In this document: positions 28,162 through 36,115 of the stretch, piece after piece
Layout: each line of letters begins with the position of its first letter
How positions within the stretch are numbered: the stretch's first letter is position 1
DNA from: Jingyaoa shaoxingensis
Lineage (GTDB): Bacteria; Bacillota; Clostridia; Lachnospirales; Lachnospiraceae
NCBI RefSeq assembly: GCF_014385005.1
Contig: NZ_JACRSZ010000011.1
Coordinates: forward strand, 1 to 64,000
Reading direction: 5' to 3'
DNA length: 64,000 bases
Notes under the pieces: model-generated
Seen by the model: the letters and a program-made list of their open reading frames with translations, nothing else
Told to the model about the DNA's origin: nothing
The model's database searches: none
Made by a program: the position numbers and the translations under genes

Positions 28162-29262
28162 ATGAAACAACCACTTACCATTGGCTTTATCGGACTGGGA
28201 CTGATCGGCGGTTCCATCGCAAAAGCCATCAGATACTATTACCCGGACACTACGATTCTTGCCCATACCAGAAGCCATATCACTCTTGATTATGCTATCA
28301 AAGAGCAGATCATTGATATTGCCTGTGAGCAGGTGGATGAACGTTTTTCAGACTGTGATTATATCTTTTTATGTGCGCCGGTGGAAGCCAATGCATCCTA
28401 TCTCCAGACTCTGAAAACTCTGATCAGACCAGGATGTATCATTACTGATGCAGGCAGCACCAAGACGGATATTCATACTCATGTAGCCGAACTTGGTCTG
28501 GAATCCCAGTTTATTGGAGGTCATCCAATGGCTGGATCTGAAAAAACCGGCATTAACAATGCCAAACGTCATCTTCTGGAGAATGCTTACTATATTATTA
28601 CACCTACTTCCCAGGTCTCACAGGAATCCGTGGAAGCTTATGTAGAACTGGTTCGAAGCCTGAAAGCACTTCCACTGGTTCTGGACTATCATGAACATGA
28701 TTTTGTAACAGGCGCCATCAGCCACCTGCCACATCTGATTGCCGCCGCTCTGGTGAATCTGGTGCACAATGAGGATACTCCTTCTGAGACTATGCGTATG
28801 GTAGCAGCCGGTGGCTTTAAGGATATTACCCGAATTGCTTCCTCATCCCCTGAGATGTGGGAACAGATCTGTATGACAAACTCAGAAAATATCCTGAAAG
28901 TACTGGATGATTATATCCGTAATCTGGAAGATATCCGTGTTGCTCTGGCGCAGAAAAACGGTTCTGCCATCAACACCCTCTTCCGCGAATCCAGAGATTA
29001 CCGTAATTCTTTCTCTGATCTGTCCGCCGGACCAATCAAGAAAAATCACCGTCTTTATTGCGATCTAGTTGACGAGGCAGGTGGTATCGCTATTTTGTCT
29101 ACGATTCTTGCAAGCAGAGGCATTACGTTGAAAAATATCGGAATCGTCCATAACAGAGAATTTGAAGATGCGGTTCTGTTGGTGGAATTCTATGATGCCG
29201 AATCTAAAATACGGGCTGCAGAAGAACTGCGCAGATACCGATATACGGTGTATGAGGTTTAG
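28162..29262 (+). CDS. tyrA: Prephenate dehydrogenase with C-terminal ACT domain
   Basis: 366 residues. The NAD-binding Rossmann motif GLGLIGGSIAKAI lies at about 11-23. HPMAGSEKTGINNA and DYHEHDFVTGAISHLPHLIAAALV are prephenate dehydrogenase signatures. The C-terminal ~70 residues (GGIAILSTILASRGITLKNIGIVHNREFEDAVLLVEF) form an ACT domain for tyrosine feedback. It catalyses oxidative decarboxylation of prephenate to 4-hydroxyphenylpyruvate. aroA follows 58 bp downstream, so both probably share the promoter at 28064. Confidence 0.95.
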   Translation: MKQPLTIGFIGLGLIGGSIAKAIRYYYPDTTILAHTRSHITLDYAIKEQIIDIACEQVDERFSDCDYIFLCAPVEANASYLQTLKTLIRPGCIITDAGSTKTDIHTHVAELGLESQFIGGHPMAGSEKTGINNAKRHLLENAYYIITPTSQVSQESVEAYVELVRSLKALPLVLDYHEHDFVTGAISHLPHLIAAALVNLVHNEDTPSETMRMVAAGGFKDITRIASSSPEMWEQICMTNSENILKVLDDYIRNLEDIRVALAQKNGSAINTLFRESRDYRNSFSDLSAGPIKKNHRLYCDLVDEAGGIAILSTILASRGITLKNIGIVHNREFEDAVLLVEFYDAESKIRAAEELRRYRYTVYEV

Positions 29263-29320
29263 ATTTTTATATCTGTTTTGAAATTACCATATTAATTATA
29301 TTTTGAATCGAGGGTCTATT

Positions 29321-30601
29321 ATGATTTTTCATAAAGTAACATCTTTAAAAGGCGAAGTGACAATCCCGGGAGACAAATCTATCTCCCACCGGGCAGTCAT
29401 GTTTGGTTCTCTGGCTGAAGGTACCACAGAGGTAACCAACTTTTTACAGGGAGCAGATTGTCTCTCTACTATCTCCTGTTTCCGCAAGCTGGGTATCGAG
29501 ATTGAAAATACCCCAGACCGAATTCTGATTCACGGCAAAGGACTCCATGGTCTGAGCGAACCCACGGATACACTGGATACCGGAAACAGTGGTACTACCA
29601 CTCGCCTGATCTCTGGTATTCTGGCCGGTCAGCCTTTTACCACTGTCCTGAATGGAGATGCTTCCATTCAGACCAGACCAATGAAACGAATCATAACACC
29701 GTTATCTATGATGGGCGCAGATATTACCAGTCTAAAAGGAAACGACTGTGCACCTCTTCGTATCTGCGGCAGCCAGCTTCACGGTATTACCTACCAGTCT
29801 CCGGTTGCTTCCGCCCAGGTAAAATCCTGTGTACTCCTTGCCGGGCTGTATGCTGATGCACCTACCAGCGTGGCAGAACCGATTCTTTCCCGCAATCACA
29901 CAGAACTGATGCTCACTGGATTCGGTGCAAAGGTTACTTCATCTGGTACAACCGCAACCATCGAACCAGAACCAGACTTAAAAGGCATGAAGATTGAAAT
30001 CCCAGGTGACATCTCTTCTGCTGCCTATTTTATTGCTGCAGGACTGATCATCCCGAATTCTGAAATTCTGGTCAAAAATGTAGGCATCAACCCAACCAGA
30101 GATGGTATTTTAAGAGTTGCAAAAGAAATGGGCGGTGACATTACAATTCTGAATGAAAAGATCAGTGGCGGGGAACCCACCTGCGATCTACTAGTTCGAA
30201 GCAGTTCTTTGAAGGGTGTTACCGTTGGCGGAGAAATTATCCCGACGTTAATTGATGAGATCCCAATGATTGCTGTAATGGCCTGCTTCGCAGAAGGTAC
30301 TACCATCATCAAAGATGCGCAGGAACTGAAGGTAAAAGAAAGCAACCGTATTGACACGGTTGTCACGAACCTAAAAGCTATGGGTGCCCATATCGAAGCT
30401 ACCGATGATGGCATGATCATTGAAGGCGGATATCCTCTTCACGGCGCAGTGATCGACAGTCATCTGGATCACCGTATTGCCATGAGCTTCGCTGTCGGGG
30501 CACTGGGTGCAGATGGCGAAACCACCATAGAAGGAGCTGATTGCGTAAAAATCAGCTATCCGGAATTCTATGAATCACTGAAAAGTCTGATACAACAATA
30601 G
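29321..30601 (+). CDS. aroA: 3-phosphoshikimate 1-carboxyvinyltransferase (EPSP synthase)
   Basis: 426 residues from the ATG at 29321 (GAGGG upstream). Family motifs: PGDKSISHRAVMFG, LDTGNSGTTTRL (PEP/glyphosate loop), NGDASIQTRPM, GDISSAAYF, DEIPMIAVMACFAEG, KESNRIDTV and LDHRIAMSFAV. It joins PEP to shikimate-3-phosphate. The second residue of the GNSGTT loop is Asn-Ser rather than Asn-Ala, which suggests a class II-like glyphosate-site variant. The Ser is seen directly, and the class assignment is tentative. Confidence 0.96.
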   Translation: MIFHKVTSLKGEVTIPGDKSISHRAVMFGSLAEGTTEVTNFLQGADCLSTISCFRKLGIEIENTPDRILIHGKGLHGLSEPTDTLDTGNSGTTTRLISGILAGQPFTTVLNGDASIQTRPMKRIITPLSMMGADITSLKGNDCAPLRICGSQLHGITYQSPVASAQVKSCVLLAGLYADAPTSVAEPILSRNHTELMLTGFGAKVTSSGTTATIEPEPDLKGMKIEIPGDISSAAYFIAAGLIIPNSEILVKNVGINPTRDGILRVAKEMGGDITILNEKISGGEPTCDLLVRSSSLKGVTVGGEIIPTLIDEIPMIAVMACFAEGTTIIKDAQELKVKESNRIDTVVTNLKAMGAHIEATDDGMIIEGGYPLHGAVIDSHLDHRIAMSFAVGALGADGETTIEGADCVKISYPEFYESLKSLIQQ

Positions 30602-30664
30602 ATAATTATAAAATCCAAGTGATCATGTTCCTCGGCTTTTTCCATGTTTAATCCCGATGTTTTG

Positions 30665-30752
30665 TTGCATCATTTTTCACTTTGTGATATTCTATTCAAA
30701 CAGTTGGAAGGATGCGATACCACTCGTTTCTGAGTCTTGCAGAAAAGAGTGG
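30665..30752 (+). promoter_or_regulatory. Promoter and SD-sequestering leader hairpin of the small toxin gene
   Basis: TTGCAT (30665-30670), 17 bp, TATTCT (30688-30693) gives a usable promoter. In the leader CCACTC (30720-30725) pairs with GAGTGG (30747-30752), with inner TTTCT/AGAAA pairs. The right arm covers most of the toxin ribosome site GAGTGGGG. This matches the translation block known for type I toxin mRNAs. Confidence 0.55.
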
Positions 30753-30757
30753 GGCTT

Positions 30758-30841
30758 ATGAGTACATATGAAGAATTCATGGTTATTTTGACAACAGGAT
30801 TATTCATCATCGAAATTCTAAATCTGAAAAGTAAGAAATAG
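30758..30841 (+). CDS. Putative holin-like type I toxin (Hol_Tox-like), 27 aa
   Basis: A 27-residue peptide beginning MSTYEEFMVILTTG, followed by a hydrophobic stretch and a basic end (LKSKK). It matches the pattern of the small Hol_Tox membrane toxins of Firmicutes (MSxYE start, one membrane helix, Lys-rich tail). It would insert in the membrane and depolarise it. An antisense RNA promoter faces it from 30968, and a hairpin (30840-30869) ends its message. It is too short for usual gene callers. Whether it belongs to the chromosome or to the prophage edge is unclear. Confidence 0.65.
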   Translation: MSTYEEFMVILTTGLFIIEILNLKSKK

Positions 30842-30933
30842 CATCCCCGCTCTGACAAAGTAGGATGCTATTTCTCTAATTTCTATTAATGCCAGAAACG
30901 GATAGGTTTCAGCTATCGTTCCGACTGTCTTGT
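30830..30933 (-). ncRNA. Predicted antisense antitoxin RNA
   Basis: A consensus promoter (30940-30968) points left into the 3' end of the toxin gene. The transcript would start near 30933, pass through stems GATAG/CTATC (30901-30917) and AGCATCC/GGATGCT (30840-30869), and end in a T-rich stretch. It would overlap the last codons and 3' UTR of the toxin mRNA. Ends are estimated. Confidence 0.55.
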
Positions 30934-30939
30934 GTTATT

Positions 30940-30968
30940 ATTATATTCTTGTCGGCTATATTTGTCAA
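30940..30968 (-). promoter_or_regulatory. Perfect consensus sigma-A promoter for the antisense RNA
   Basis: On the minus strand: TTGACA (30963-30968), a 17-bp spacer and TATAAT (30940-30945). Both boxes match consensus exactly, and no open frame follows. Confidence 0.85.
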
Positions 30969-31057
30969 TCCAAGAATTCCATTACAATATCAGCATGGCA
31001 TCCGGCATGATTCTTTTTACAATCAAAAACTTACTTATATAAGGTAGGTTCTCGATC

Positions 31058-31136
31058 AAAAAATATCGGCTTAATGCCGATGCCTATTAAAATTCCCTGT
31101 TGTGTAATGCTATTTTATCACAGCAGGGAATTTTTT
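31058..31136 (-). terminator. Two tandem terminators closing the prophage early operon
   Basis: First hairpin on the minus strand: AATTCCCTGCTGTG/CACAACAGGGAATT (31091-31132), with flanking A and T runs on both sides so it is bidirectional. Second: ATCGGC/GCCGAT (31065-31081) followed by ATTTTTT on the minus strand. They separate the phage genes from the toxin locus and aroA. Confidence 0.85.
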
Positions 31137-31143
31137 CAATGTT

Positions 31144-31374
31144 TTATTTCATTTTTTGCCAGCCCGTATTGCGTATAATTTCGTTCCGCATGTCCTGTAA
31201 CACACTTATGATTCTCTCAATATCATACAAATCATCAATCACTATAGAACAGCTTTTAAGTCGTTCTGTTCCACTTCTCTCACGCAGTGTTCGTGCCACA
31301 TAACACCTATATTCCATTTCGTATCCACAATGTTTGACTTTTAAAATATCTACTCTTTCGCCATTTATATTCAT
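31144..31374 (-). CDS. Small phage protein, unknown function
   Basis: 76 residues, last gene of the early operon, starting 10 bp after the GIY-YIG gene. The N-terminus MNINGERVDILKVKHCGYEMEYRCYVARTLRER suggests a beta-rich start; the C-terminal half (IVIDDLYDIERIISVLQDMRNEII) is helical. No known family is recognised. Confidence 0.6.
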   Translation of the reverse strand: MNINGERVDILKVKHCGYEMEYRCYVARTLRERSGTERLKSCSIVIDDLYDIERIISVLQDMRNEIIRNTGWQKMK

Positions 31375-31383
31375 TTTGTCACC

Positions 31384-31818
31384 TCATTCACAAAACAGAT
31401 CTGTAATTCCGCCTGCCTCTGCTGCTCGCTGATTTCTTATCCTGTTCCATACTTCCGTATCTTTTGTGCCCGGCACACTTATCTCTCGCTTCCATTCTTC
31501 CCAGTTCGCTGGAACAAATTCTTTCCAGTCTGCTTCTGGAAGTGTTATTGTCAGATCATCGTGTGCTTTATCGTCAACATTCAGTGGTGGCTTATACTTA
31601 TTGATAAAATATATCTCATACAGGAACATATCTGCTTCCGTCTGAAACTCTGCATATTCTATCTTTGTGACATTATGTATGCTGATTGCTCTGTGCATAG
31701 GTTTCTGGAACATATGTCCCCTGATCCTTGCTTGAAGCGGCTGCTTTGTTCTCCCGAGATATGCCATACATTCGCCATACCATATCCGGTACAATATAAA
31801 GCCTTTAGGGCTTGCCAT
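31384..31818 (-). CDS. GIY-YIG nuclease-fold phage protein
   Basis: 144 residues from the ATG at 31818 (GGAGGTAGAG upstream). The N-terminal half fits the GIY-YIG fold: FILYRIWYGECMAYLGRTKQPLQARIRGH carries the two strands and the conserved Arg, and TEADMFLYEIYFINKYKPPLN has the late Glu and Asn region. The canonical GIY and YIG tripeptides are altered (LYR and YLG). The C-terminal part is phage specific. It may be an accessory endonuclease, and catalytic activity is not certain. Confidence 0.75.
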   Translation of the reverse strand: MASPKGFILYRIWYGECMAYLGRTKQPLQARIRGHMFQKPMHRAISIHNVTKIEYAEFQTEADMFLYEIYFINKYKPPLNVDDKAHDDLTITLPEADWKEFVPANWEEWKREISVPGTKDTEVWNRIRNQRAAEAGGITDLFCE

Positions 31819-31822
31819 ATCT

Positions 31823-32032
31823 CTACCTCCACAGCCGATCATAAATCCAATCAGCTAAATTCAGCATCAATATTCCCGGTAGCAGCATCATTGTTATCAC
31901 AAACACGAAAAACGCTGCCATAATAGTTGCCAAGAATTCTCCTTTTCTGGTCTTTTCGCACCATTCAACACATGGGCACATTTTATCAGGCGCATAGCAA
32001 ATACCGTCACATTTTTCTTCCTGCTTATCCAT
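31823..32032 (-). CDS. Small cysteine-rich membrane protein
   Basis: 69 residues with a Cys-rich head (CDGICYAPDKMCPCVEWC) and one transmembrane helix (ATIMAAFFVFVITMMLLPGILML, about 35-57). A GGAGG site precedes the ATG, which overlaps the stop of the DUF551 frame. Unknown role. Confidence 0.65.
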   Translation of the reverse strand: MDKQEEKCDGICYAPDKMCPCVEWCEKTRKGEFLATIMAAFFVFVITMMLLPGILMLNLADWIYDRLWR

Positions 32033-32264
32033 TTTCTTTTTCCTCCTTGTAGCATTCCGGCAGTGGCATCCAAGCGTTCACATATAAATCGTACTCAATA
32101 AAACTCTCGTCCTCGTCACCGATTCTAAACGTGCCACCGCCATCTCCATCAACTTTATATCTTCCGATCATCGGAAATGAGCAGTTTTTGAATGATACTA
32201 AAATAAGCTTATCTGGCTCTGGCAGTCTTTCTGTTACCAGAATCCAATGATTTTTTGCTCTAGC
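32025..32264 (-). pseudogene. DUF551 domain out of frame with the upstream gene
   Basis: The frame reads HWILVTERLPEPDKLILVSF, then GDEDESFIEYDLYVNAWMPLPECYKEE to a stop at 32025, an evident DUF551 domain of about 70 residues. No ATG, GTG or TTG start is available before the domain. The frame joins the upstream gene (32234-32593) by a -1 shift at a run of six A (32251-32256). In related phages a head domain of the RLIDADKL type is fused to DUF551. This is either a broken fusion or a frameshift product. Confidence 0.6.
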
Positions 32265-32593
32265 TGTTCTGCCTCGTTTACAATTTCAATCGCTCTGTCG
32301 ATTGCAACTTTTTCACCCATTTCTCCAGTTTCACATTGTGAAGTATATTTGCACAATAAACATGACATATTCTTGCAAATATCTTCCTCTTTCAGTTCTT
32401 CTAATTGGTCTATAATCTTATCAGTATCAAATGCTGTTGGCTGTTCTTCTACTGCTTTCATGCAACACTGAATCGTAGAATATACTGCGCTTGATATTCT
32501 TCTTTCACCTGCACTTTCTCTTTCGTCCGGTGCTTCTGTCAGTGCATAATCGTTCAAATGCAAAATTAGTTTGTCCGCATCAATTAGTCGCAT
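32234..32593 (-). CDS. Phage protein of the RLIDADKL type
   Basis: 119 residues. The start MRLIDADKLILHLNDYALTE is characteristic of a large family of small phage early proteins, often fused to DUF551. CKNMSCLLCKYTSQC suggests a metal-binding Cys cluster. The frame ends IIGFW, but a DUF551 domain continues in the -1 frame (32025-32264). It overlaps the following gene's stop by 10 bp. Confidence 0.7.
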   Translation of the reverse strand: MRLIDADKLILHLNDYALTEAPDERESAGERRISSAVYSTIQCCMKAVEEQPTAFDTDKIIDQLEELKEEDICKNMSCLLCKYTSQCETGEMGEKVAIDRAIEIVNEAEQLEQKIIGFW

Positions 32594-33330
32594 AATATTC
32601 CCCCTTCTCCAACTATCGGCGTACCATCCATCTTATAAATCCATTCAGGATGCCCTGCTTTTTCATTCAGTTCGTCGCAAATATTCTGGCACTCTTCTTT
32701 GCTGTCATATAAGGCATAGTCAATCCATTCCTCTTCATGCCGTTTTAATTTCTCCATTACCTTTTTATTATTTCCGTCACATATTGTGAAATATCCATCT
32801 GAAATAGTATAATATTTTTCTCCATCGGAAGAAGTGCACTGTTTATACCATCCCATCAGCCCATTCCTATCAGAAATTTCATACAATGCACGCGGAGCCG
32901 GGAAAAACAACCGTCGGCTTTTTGTATTGCACTTGCAGCTATCTTCAACCACTCTCCCAGACGGAAGTGTTATCTTTATGTGTCTGGAATCATCGCACAT
33001 ATCGCATTTAACTCCATATGCCAATTCCCAGTCCACTTTCCAGCGTATTACTTTGTGATCTTTCATCAAATCGCTAAATCTGGCTATTCTTGCATCATAT
33101 TCTGCGTTTGCAATAATCCGATCACATTCTGATTTTTTTCTTTCATAATCTCTCTTTACGCTCTCAAAATGTTCCTTAATCCCCTGAAGCTTCTTATTTT
33201 CCTCCTGCAACCGGTTCATTTCTTCCAGAACTTCTTTTCTTATCGAGCTACGAATCGCTGATTGCAACGCTTCAATTTCATCTGCATATTGGCTGCTTTC
33301 GTAAAACTCCTGATCTTCCCAATCGTACAT
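32584..33330 (-). CDS. Phage protein with N-terminal coiled coil, unknown function
   Basis: 248 residues. An acidic start is followed by coiled coil (about 20-80, EEMNRLQEENKKLQGIKEHFESVKRDYERKK). Then comes a beta-rich domain with four Cys (VKCDMCDDSR and DSCKCNTKS) that could bind zinc. No named family recognised. It is 13 bp from the PAPS-reductase gene. Confidence 0.65.
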   Translation of the reverse strand: MYDWEDQEFYESSQYADEIEALQSAIRSSIRKEVLEEMNRLQEENKKLQGIKEHFESVKRDYERKKSECDRIIANAEYDARIARFSDLMKDHKVIRWKVDWELAYGVKCDMCDDSRHIKITLPSGRVVEDSCKCNTKSRRLFFPAPRALYEISDRNGLMGWYKQCTSSDGEKYYTISDGYFTICDGNNKKVMEKLKRHEEEWIDYALYDSKEECQNICDELNEKAGHPEWIYKMDGTPIVGEGGILCD

Positions 33331-33343
33331 ATAGTCTTTCCTC

Positions 33344-34369
33344 CTATGCTAAAAAATCCATTATATTCATTTGTCCGTTCTGTTCCCACGTTTCGGTCTC
33401 TATTCCGCATGTTTCCAATGCATCCTGATACCTTACTCCGTTATTTTTCAGTTCCATGCAGATCTTATAATGTTTTGGGTGCGTCATTGCCATTCGCTGG
33501 AATCTATTCGGACACTTTTCTATATGTGCGCCAAAAGCACAGAACATGCAGCCAGTACGCTGTTCGCCTGTGGTGTAGTATATGCCGCTTGGTGTTTGCT
33601 TTATATCGCCATATACAGAACATATCTCAACATCATTTTCCACTATGTATCTAAGTACGTCCTGCCTTGTCCATGGACCGAGGGGCTGGCTCTTGATTGT
33701 TTTTCCATCATATACATTGCAGCCAGTATGAGCATATTGGTGTTCACGTCTGAAACCCTCGTCCTGTGTTGTCCCTATATATGGCACCCGCCCGGTTCTT
33801 TTCACATAATCTTTAAATGGTCCTTTCTTGGTAATGTCACAGCACTGTTCGCTAATGTCAAATTTTGTATCCAGTAAAAATCTCCACTTTTTAGGGAGCA
33901 TACCGAACTTTCCTCTTTCATCGCCATTCAGCAAATAGTTTCTGTATCTGTCTGATAGATTCCCATGCCGCAGTTTTCTTATCTTTGGCGCGGTCTCTTT
34001 GCTGATTAAAGGAAATCCGTATTTCTCAACTACCTGTTTAAATGTAACTCTGCTTCCATCTTTCCATTTGGGATAGATTTCGGCAAATTCTCCGCTGGCC
34101 CGACGTGCAAATCTTACTATCTCAGGAAATTCCAAACCAGTATTTGAGAATACTGCCGGAACTTCCTGCCCTACGGTTTTTCTTATCATATGCAGTAATG
34201 CTGTGCTGTCCAAACCGCCAGAATAGCTCAAATACACTTGACCGCCCCAGTTGTCATACCATTCCTCAATGCGCTTTCGTGAGAGACGCAACTTAGTTTC
34301 ATAGGGCAGATATTTTCTCTGTGCAAACTGCCAATCATTTAATTTCAGATCGTCTTCCTGTATGAACAT
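33344..34369 (-). CDS. Phage PAPS-reductase/adenine nucleotide alpha hydrolase-like protein
   Basis: 341 residues from the ATG at 34369 (AGGAG upstream). The PP-loop YLSYSGGLDSTALLHM near residue 45 binds ATP. QRTGCMFCAFGAHIEKCPNRFQRM adds a Cys cluster typical of the phage branch. Members of this group are common in phages and resemble PAPS reductase and DndC. They may act in sulfur transfer, DNA modification or nucleotide chemistry. No dnd partner genes are nearby, so a phosphorothioate role is not supported. Confidence 0.82.
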   Translation of the reverse strand: MFIQEDDLKLNDWQFAQRKYLPYETKLRLSRKRIEEWYDNWGGQVYLSYSGGLDSTALLHMIRKTVGQEVPAVFSNTGLEFPEIVRFARRASGEFAEIYPKWKDGSRVTFKQVVEKYGFPLISKETAPKIRKLRHGNLSDRYRNYLLNGDERGKFGMLPKKWRFLLDTKFDISEQCCDITKKGPFKDYVKRTGRVPYIGTTQDEGFRREHQYAHTGCNVYDGKTIKSQPLGPWTRQDVLRYIVENDVEICSVYGDIKQTPSGIYYTTGEQRTGCMFCAFGAHIEKCPNRFQRMAMTHPKHYKICMELKNNGVRYQDALETCGIETETWEQNGQMNIMDFLA

Positions 34370-34389
34370 CTTTTTCTCCTGTCTCTGCT

Positions 34390-34656
34390 TTACCACTCGA
34401 TATGCTCTGTTCTCTGCCATACACCATCAATATATCCGGTAGGTTTGATTCTGTATCCGTAGCTTTCAAATCTTTCTCTGACCTCCTTGTAAAAAGGAGC
34501 CTCGGAGTAGCTATCTTTTGAACAAGCAAAATAGCATTCATGCAGTCCCTGTTCTGAAGCTCTCTTAATATTCCTGTTGATATTTTCAATAATTTTGCTG
34601 ACTTTTTCCGCTCTGTCATTTCTCATATTTTTTGTAATCATCATTGGCTCTGTCAT
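34390..34656 (-). CDS. Small phage protein, unknown function
   Basis: 88 residues starting at the ATG that overlaps the stop of the Cys-rich gene upstream. A helical N-terminus (NDRAEKVSKIIENINRNIKRASEQGLHECYFAC) precedes a strand-rich end (FESYGYRIKPTGYIDG). It looks like a short nucleic-acid-associated accessory protein, but no family is recognised. Confidence 0.65.
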   Translation of the reverse strand: MTEPMMITKNMRNDRAEKVSKIIENINRNIKRASEQGLHECYFACSKDSYSEAPFYKEVRERFESYGYRIKPTGYIDGVWQRTEHIEW

Positions 34657-34826
34657 GCTTCATTCTCCTTTTCTGTTTCTGGTATCCAGTAATAAGGACA
34701 GTCCTCTGCATATTCGTGCCCATCTTTTTCTCCACACTGACTATTGCAGCTTTCATTCTCCGGGCAGCATATGCAGCAATCATCATGTCCGCAAAACTCC
34801 GATGGTAAAGCGCATTTTCCTGTCAT
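34653..34826 (-). CDS. Cysteine-rich mini-protein, 57 aa
   Basis: 57 residues with nine Cys (for example FCGHDDCCICCPENESC), coupled at both ends: its ATG overlaps the gene upstream and its TGA overlaps the start of the gene downstream. The perfect operon fit supports a real gene. It may bind zinc. It contains no known family signature that I recognise. Confidence 0.7.
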   Translation of the reverse strand: MTGKCALPSEFCGHDDCCICCPENESCNSQCGEKDGHEYAEDCPYYWIPETEKENEA

Positions 34827-35068
34827 TTCTCTATCTCGCTTTCTGGATCAATCTCTATTGCATAATCAAAGAGCCAGCGGAACGCTTCCAAAATCGTAGC
34901 TTTTGTAATGCCATTATGTGTCGGCATATCCAGCACAGCCCAAATCGCCCGAAGCTTTTCGTCCTCGCTGTACTTGTCACTCTTGATCTGCTGGAAAACA
35001 GCGCACGCCTTCCCTATGGTTATTCCGTATTCTTGCACATCTCTTTTTTCGCTCTCATTCATTTTCAT
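34823..35068 (-). CDS. Small phage protein, unknown function
   Basis: 81 mostly helical residues (CAVFQQIKSDKYSEDEKLRAIWAVLDMPTHNGITKATILEAFRWLFDYAIE). Both ends overlap neighbouring genes by 4 bp. No known family is recognised beyond frequent occurrence of such proteins in Firmicute prophages. Confidence 0.7.
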   Translation of the reverse strand: MKMNESEKRDVQEYGITIGKACAVFQQIKSDKYSEDEKLRAIWAVLDMPTHNGITKATILEAFRWLFDYAIEIDPESEIEK

Positions 35069-35565
35069 TCCTCCATAATCTCATTTGCTCTATCGCTTTG
35101 GTTTCGGTCAATATAATATCCATACAGAAAGTCCTGCTGTGCTTTCGTGTATCGTTTCGTTGGGTCTTTAGTTGGAATAGCGATACCCTGTGCCGGGTTA
35201 TGAAGCAGCACCCAGCCTCTCTGCGTCAAATAATCTCCCGAATTATAAAACTCGCTTTCCAGCCACTCATCATCAGTCATATGCTCGCGCATATAATCAT
35301 CAGCCCATTTGGTATGTTCTCCCCACTCCACTTCATGGAATGTGCCGTCCGGCTCCAGCCAACCATAGTCAGCCGTTTCGTGTGATTCGTTGTCAGTGGC
35401 TCTATCCAAAAATTCTCGCAGAATTGTCGGCATCGTATCTTTTGGTGCTTCTCCTATTGATTGCAGAAAATTGTTTCTCTGAGAATCATACATTGCTTCC
35501 AGTGCCGCAGAATATTTTCCCTTATAAGCAGCCACTTGATCTTCCAGAAGTTTATTTTTCTTCAT
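35065..35565 (-). CDS. Phage protein with coiled-coil start, unknown function
   Basis: About 166 residues from the ATG at 35565, chosen because it overlaps the upstream stop as ATGA; in-frame ATGs upstream lack a ribosome site. The start (MKKNKLLEDQVAAYKGKYSAALEAM) is coiled. The rest is acidic, and includes HETADYGWLEPDGTFHEVEWGEHTKWA and a C-terminal helical QQDFLYGYYIDRN. Function unknown. Confidence 0.65.
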   Translation of the reverse strand: MKKNKLLEDQVAAYKGKYSAALEAMYDSQRNNFLQSIGEAPKDTMPTILREFLDRATDNESHETADYGWLEPDGTFHEVEWGEHTKWADDYMREHMTDDEWLESEFYNSGDYLTQRGWVLLHNPAQGIAIPTKDPTKRYTKAQQDFLYGYYIDRNQSDRANEIMEE

Positions 35566-35855
35566 AATTTCCGCAATTTTTCCGAACATATCCCAATCGC
35601 CAGGCTCTTCCCCGGCTGGAAAAATAGCAAGGCACATGAACCGTCTCTGGGATTTCCTCTAAACTCTGCCCTGCCAAGCAGCACGTCTTCCGCCTGCCTG
35701 TCAATCTCTGCCTCTGCCTGATCTGTTCCACACATAAAACCACGCATAAGTTCAACAATGTGTTTCGGATCTTTTCCCTCAGAAAAGACCTGCTGCCGAA
35801 CAAACGCAGTCAGCCATGCGCCCTCTATGCCAAACCTTAAAGTTTTACCTTCCAT
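35562..35855 (-). CDS. Small phage protein, unknown function
   Basis: 97 residues (start MEGKTLRFGIEGAWLTAFVRQQVFSEGK, then MRGFMCGTDQAEAEIDRQAEDVLLGRAEFRG). Overlaps both neighbours. No family recognised. Confidence 0.6.
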   Translation of the reverse strand: MEGKTLRFGIEGAWLTAFVRQQVFSEGKDPKHIVELMRGFMCGTDQAEAEIDRQAEDVLLGRAEFRGNPRDGSCALLFFQPGKSLAIGICSEKLRKL

Positions 35856-36114
35856 CTTCGTTGCCTCCTGTCTTTCCCTCCAAAATATCAGCTACCTTAT
35901 CCAACCATTCGCAGCCATCATCAATGCAAGTCTCATATTTACTCTGATAATACGGACAGCCGATCCAGTTATTTTCCTTGTTTGCTTCTCCGCAGCACAT
36001 GTATGCAGCTTTCACGTCGAATCTGTTTTTGTAGTTATATACATCAGCATAGCAGTCTCCCATACAGCTCTGGCTTCCGAGACACCGCAGGGCTTTTATC
36101 ATTTCTTTGTCCAT
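35845..36114 (-). CDS. Small cysteine-rich phage protein
   Basis: 89 residues from the ATG at 36114 (GGAGGCATAGC upstream). Seven Cys in CLGSQSCMGDCY, YMCCG, GCPYY and ETCIDDGCEW suggest one or two zinc sites. Function unknown. It follows the DUF2786 gene directly. Confidence 0.65.
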   Translation of the reverse strand: MDKEMIKALRCLGSQSCMGDCYADVYNYKNRFDVKAAYMCCGEANKENNWIGCPYYQSKYETCIDDGCEWLDKVADILEGKTGGNEDGR

Positions 36115-36115
36115 G

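Noticed and set aside
30670..30858. 62-codon minus-strand frame opposite the small toxin
   Set aside because: No ribosome site, and it extends past the predicted antisense RNA. The toxin/antisense reading explains the region better.
33344..34369. Phosphorothioation (dnd) system
   Set aside because: The PP-loop protein stands alone; no dndB, D or E genes are around it.
35552..35803. Second frame of 83 codons in the 35.6-kb region
   Set aside because: It conflicts with 35562-35855, which keeps 4-bp couplings to both neighbours.
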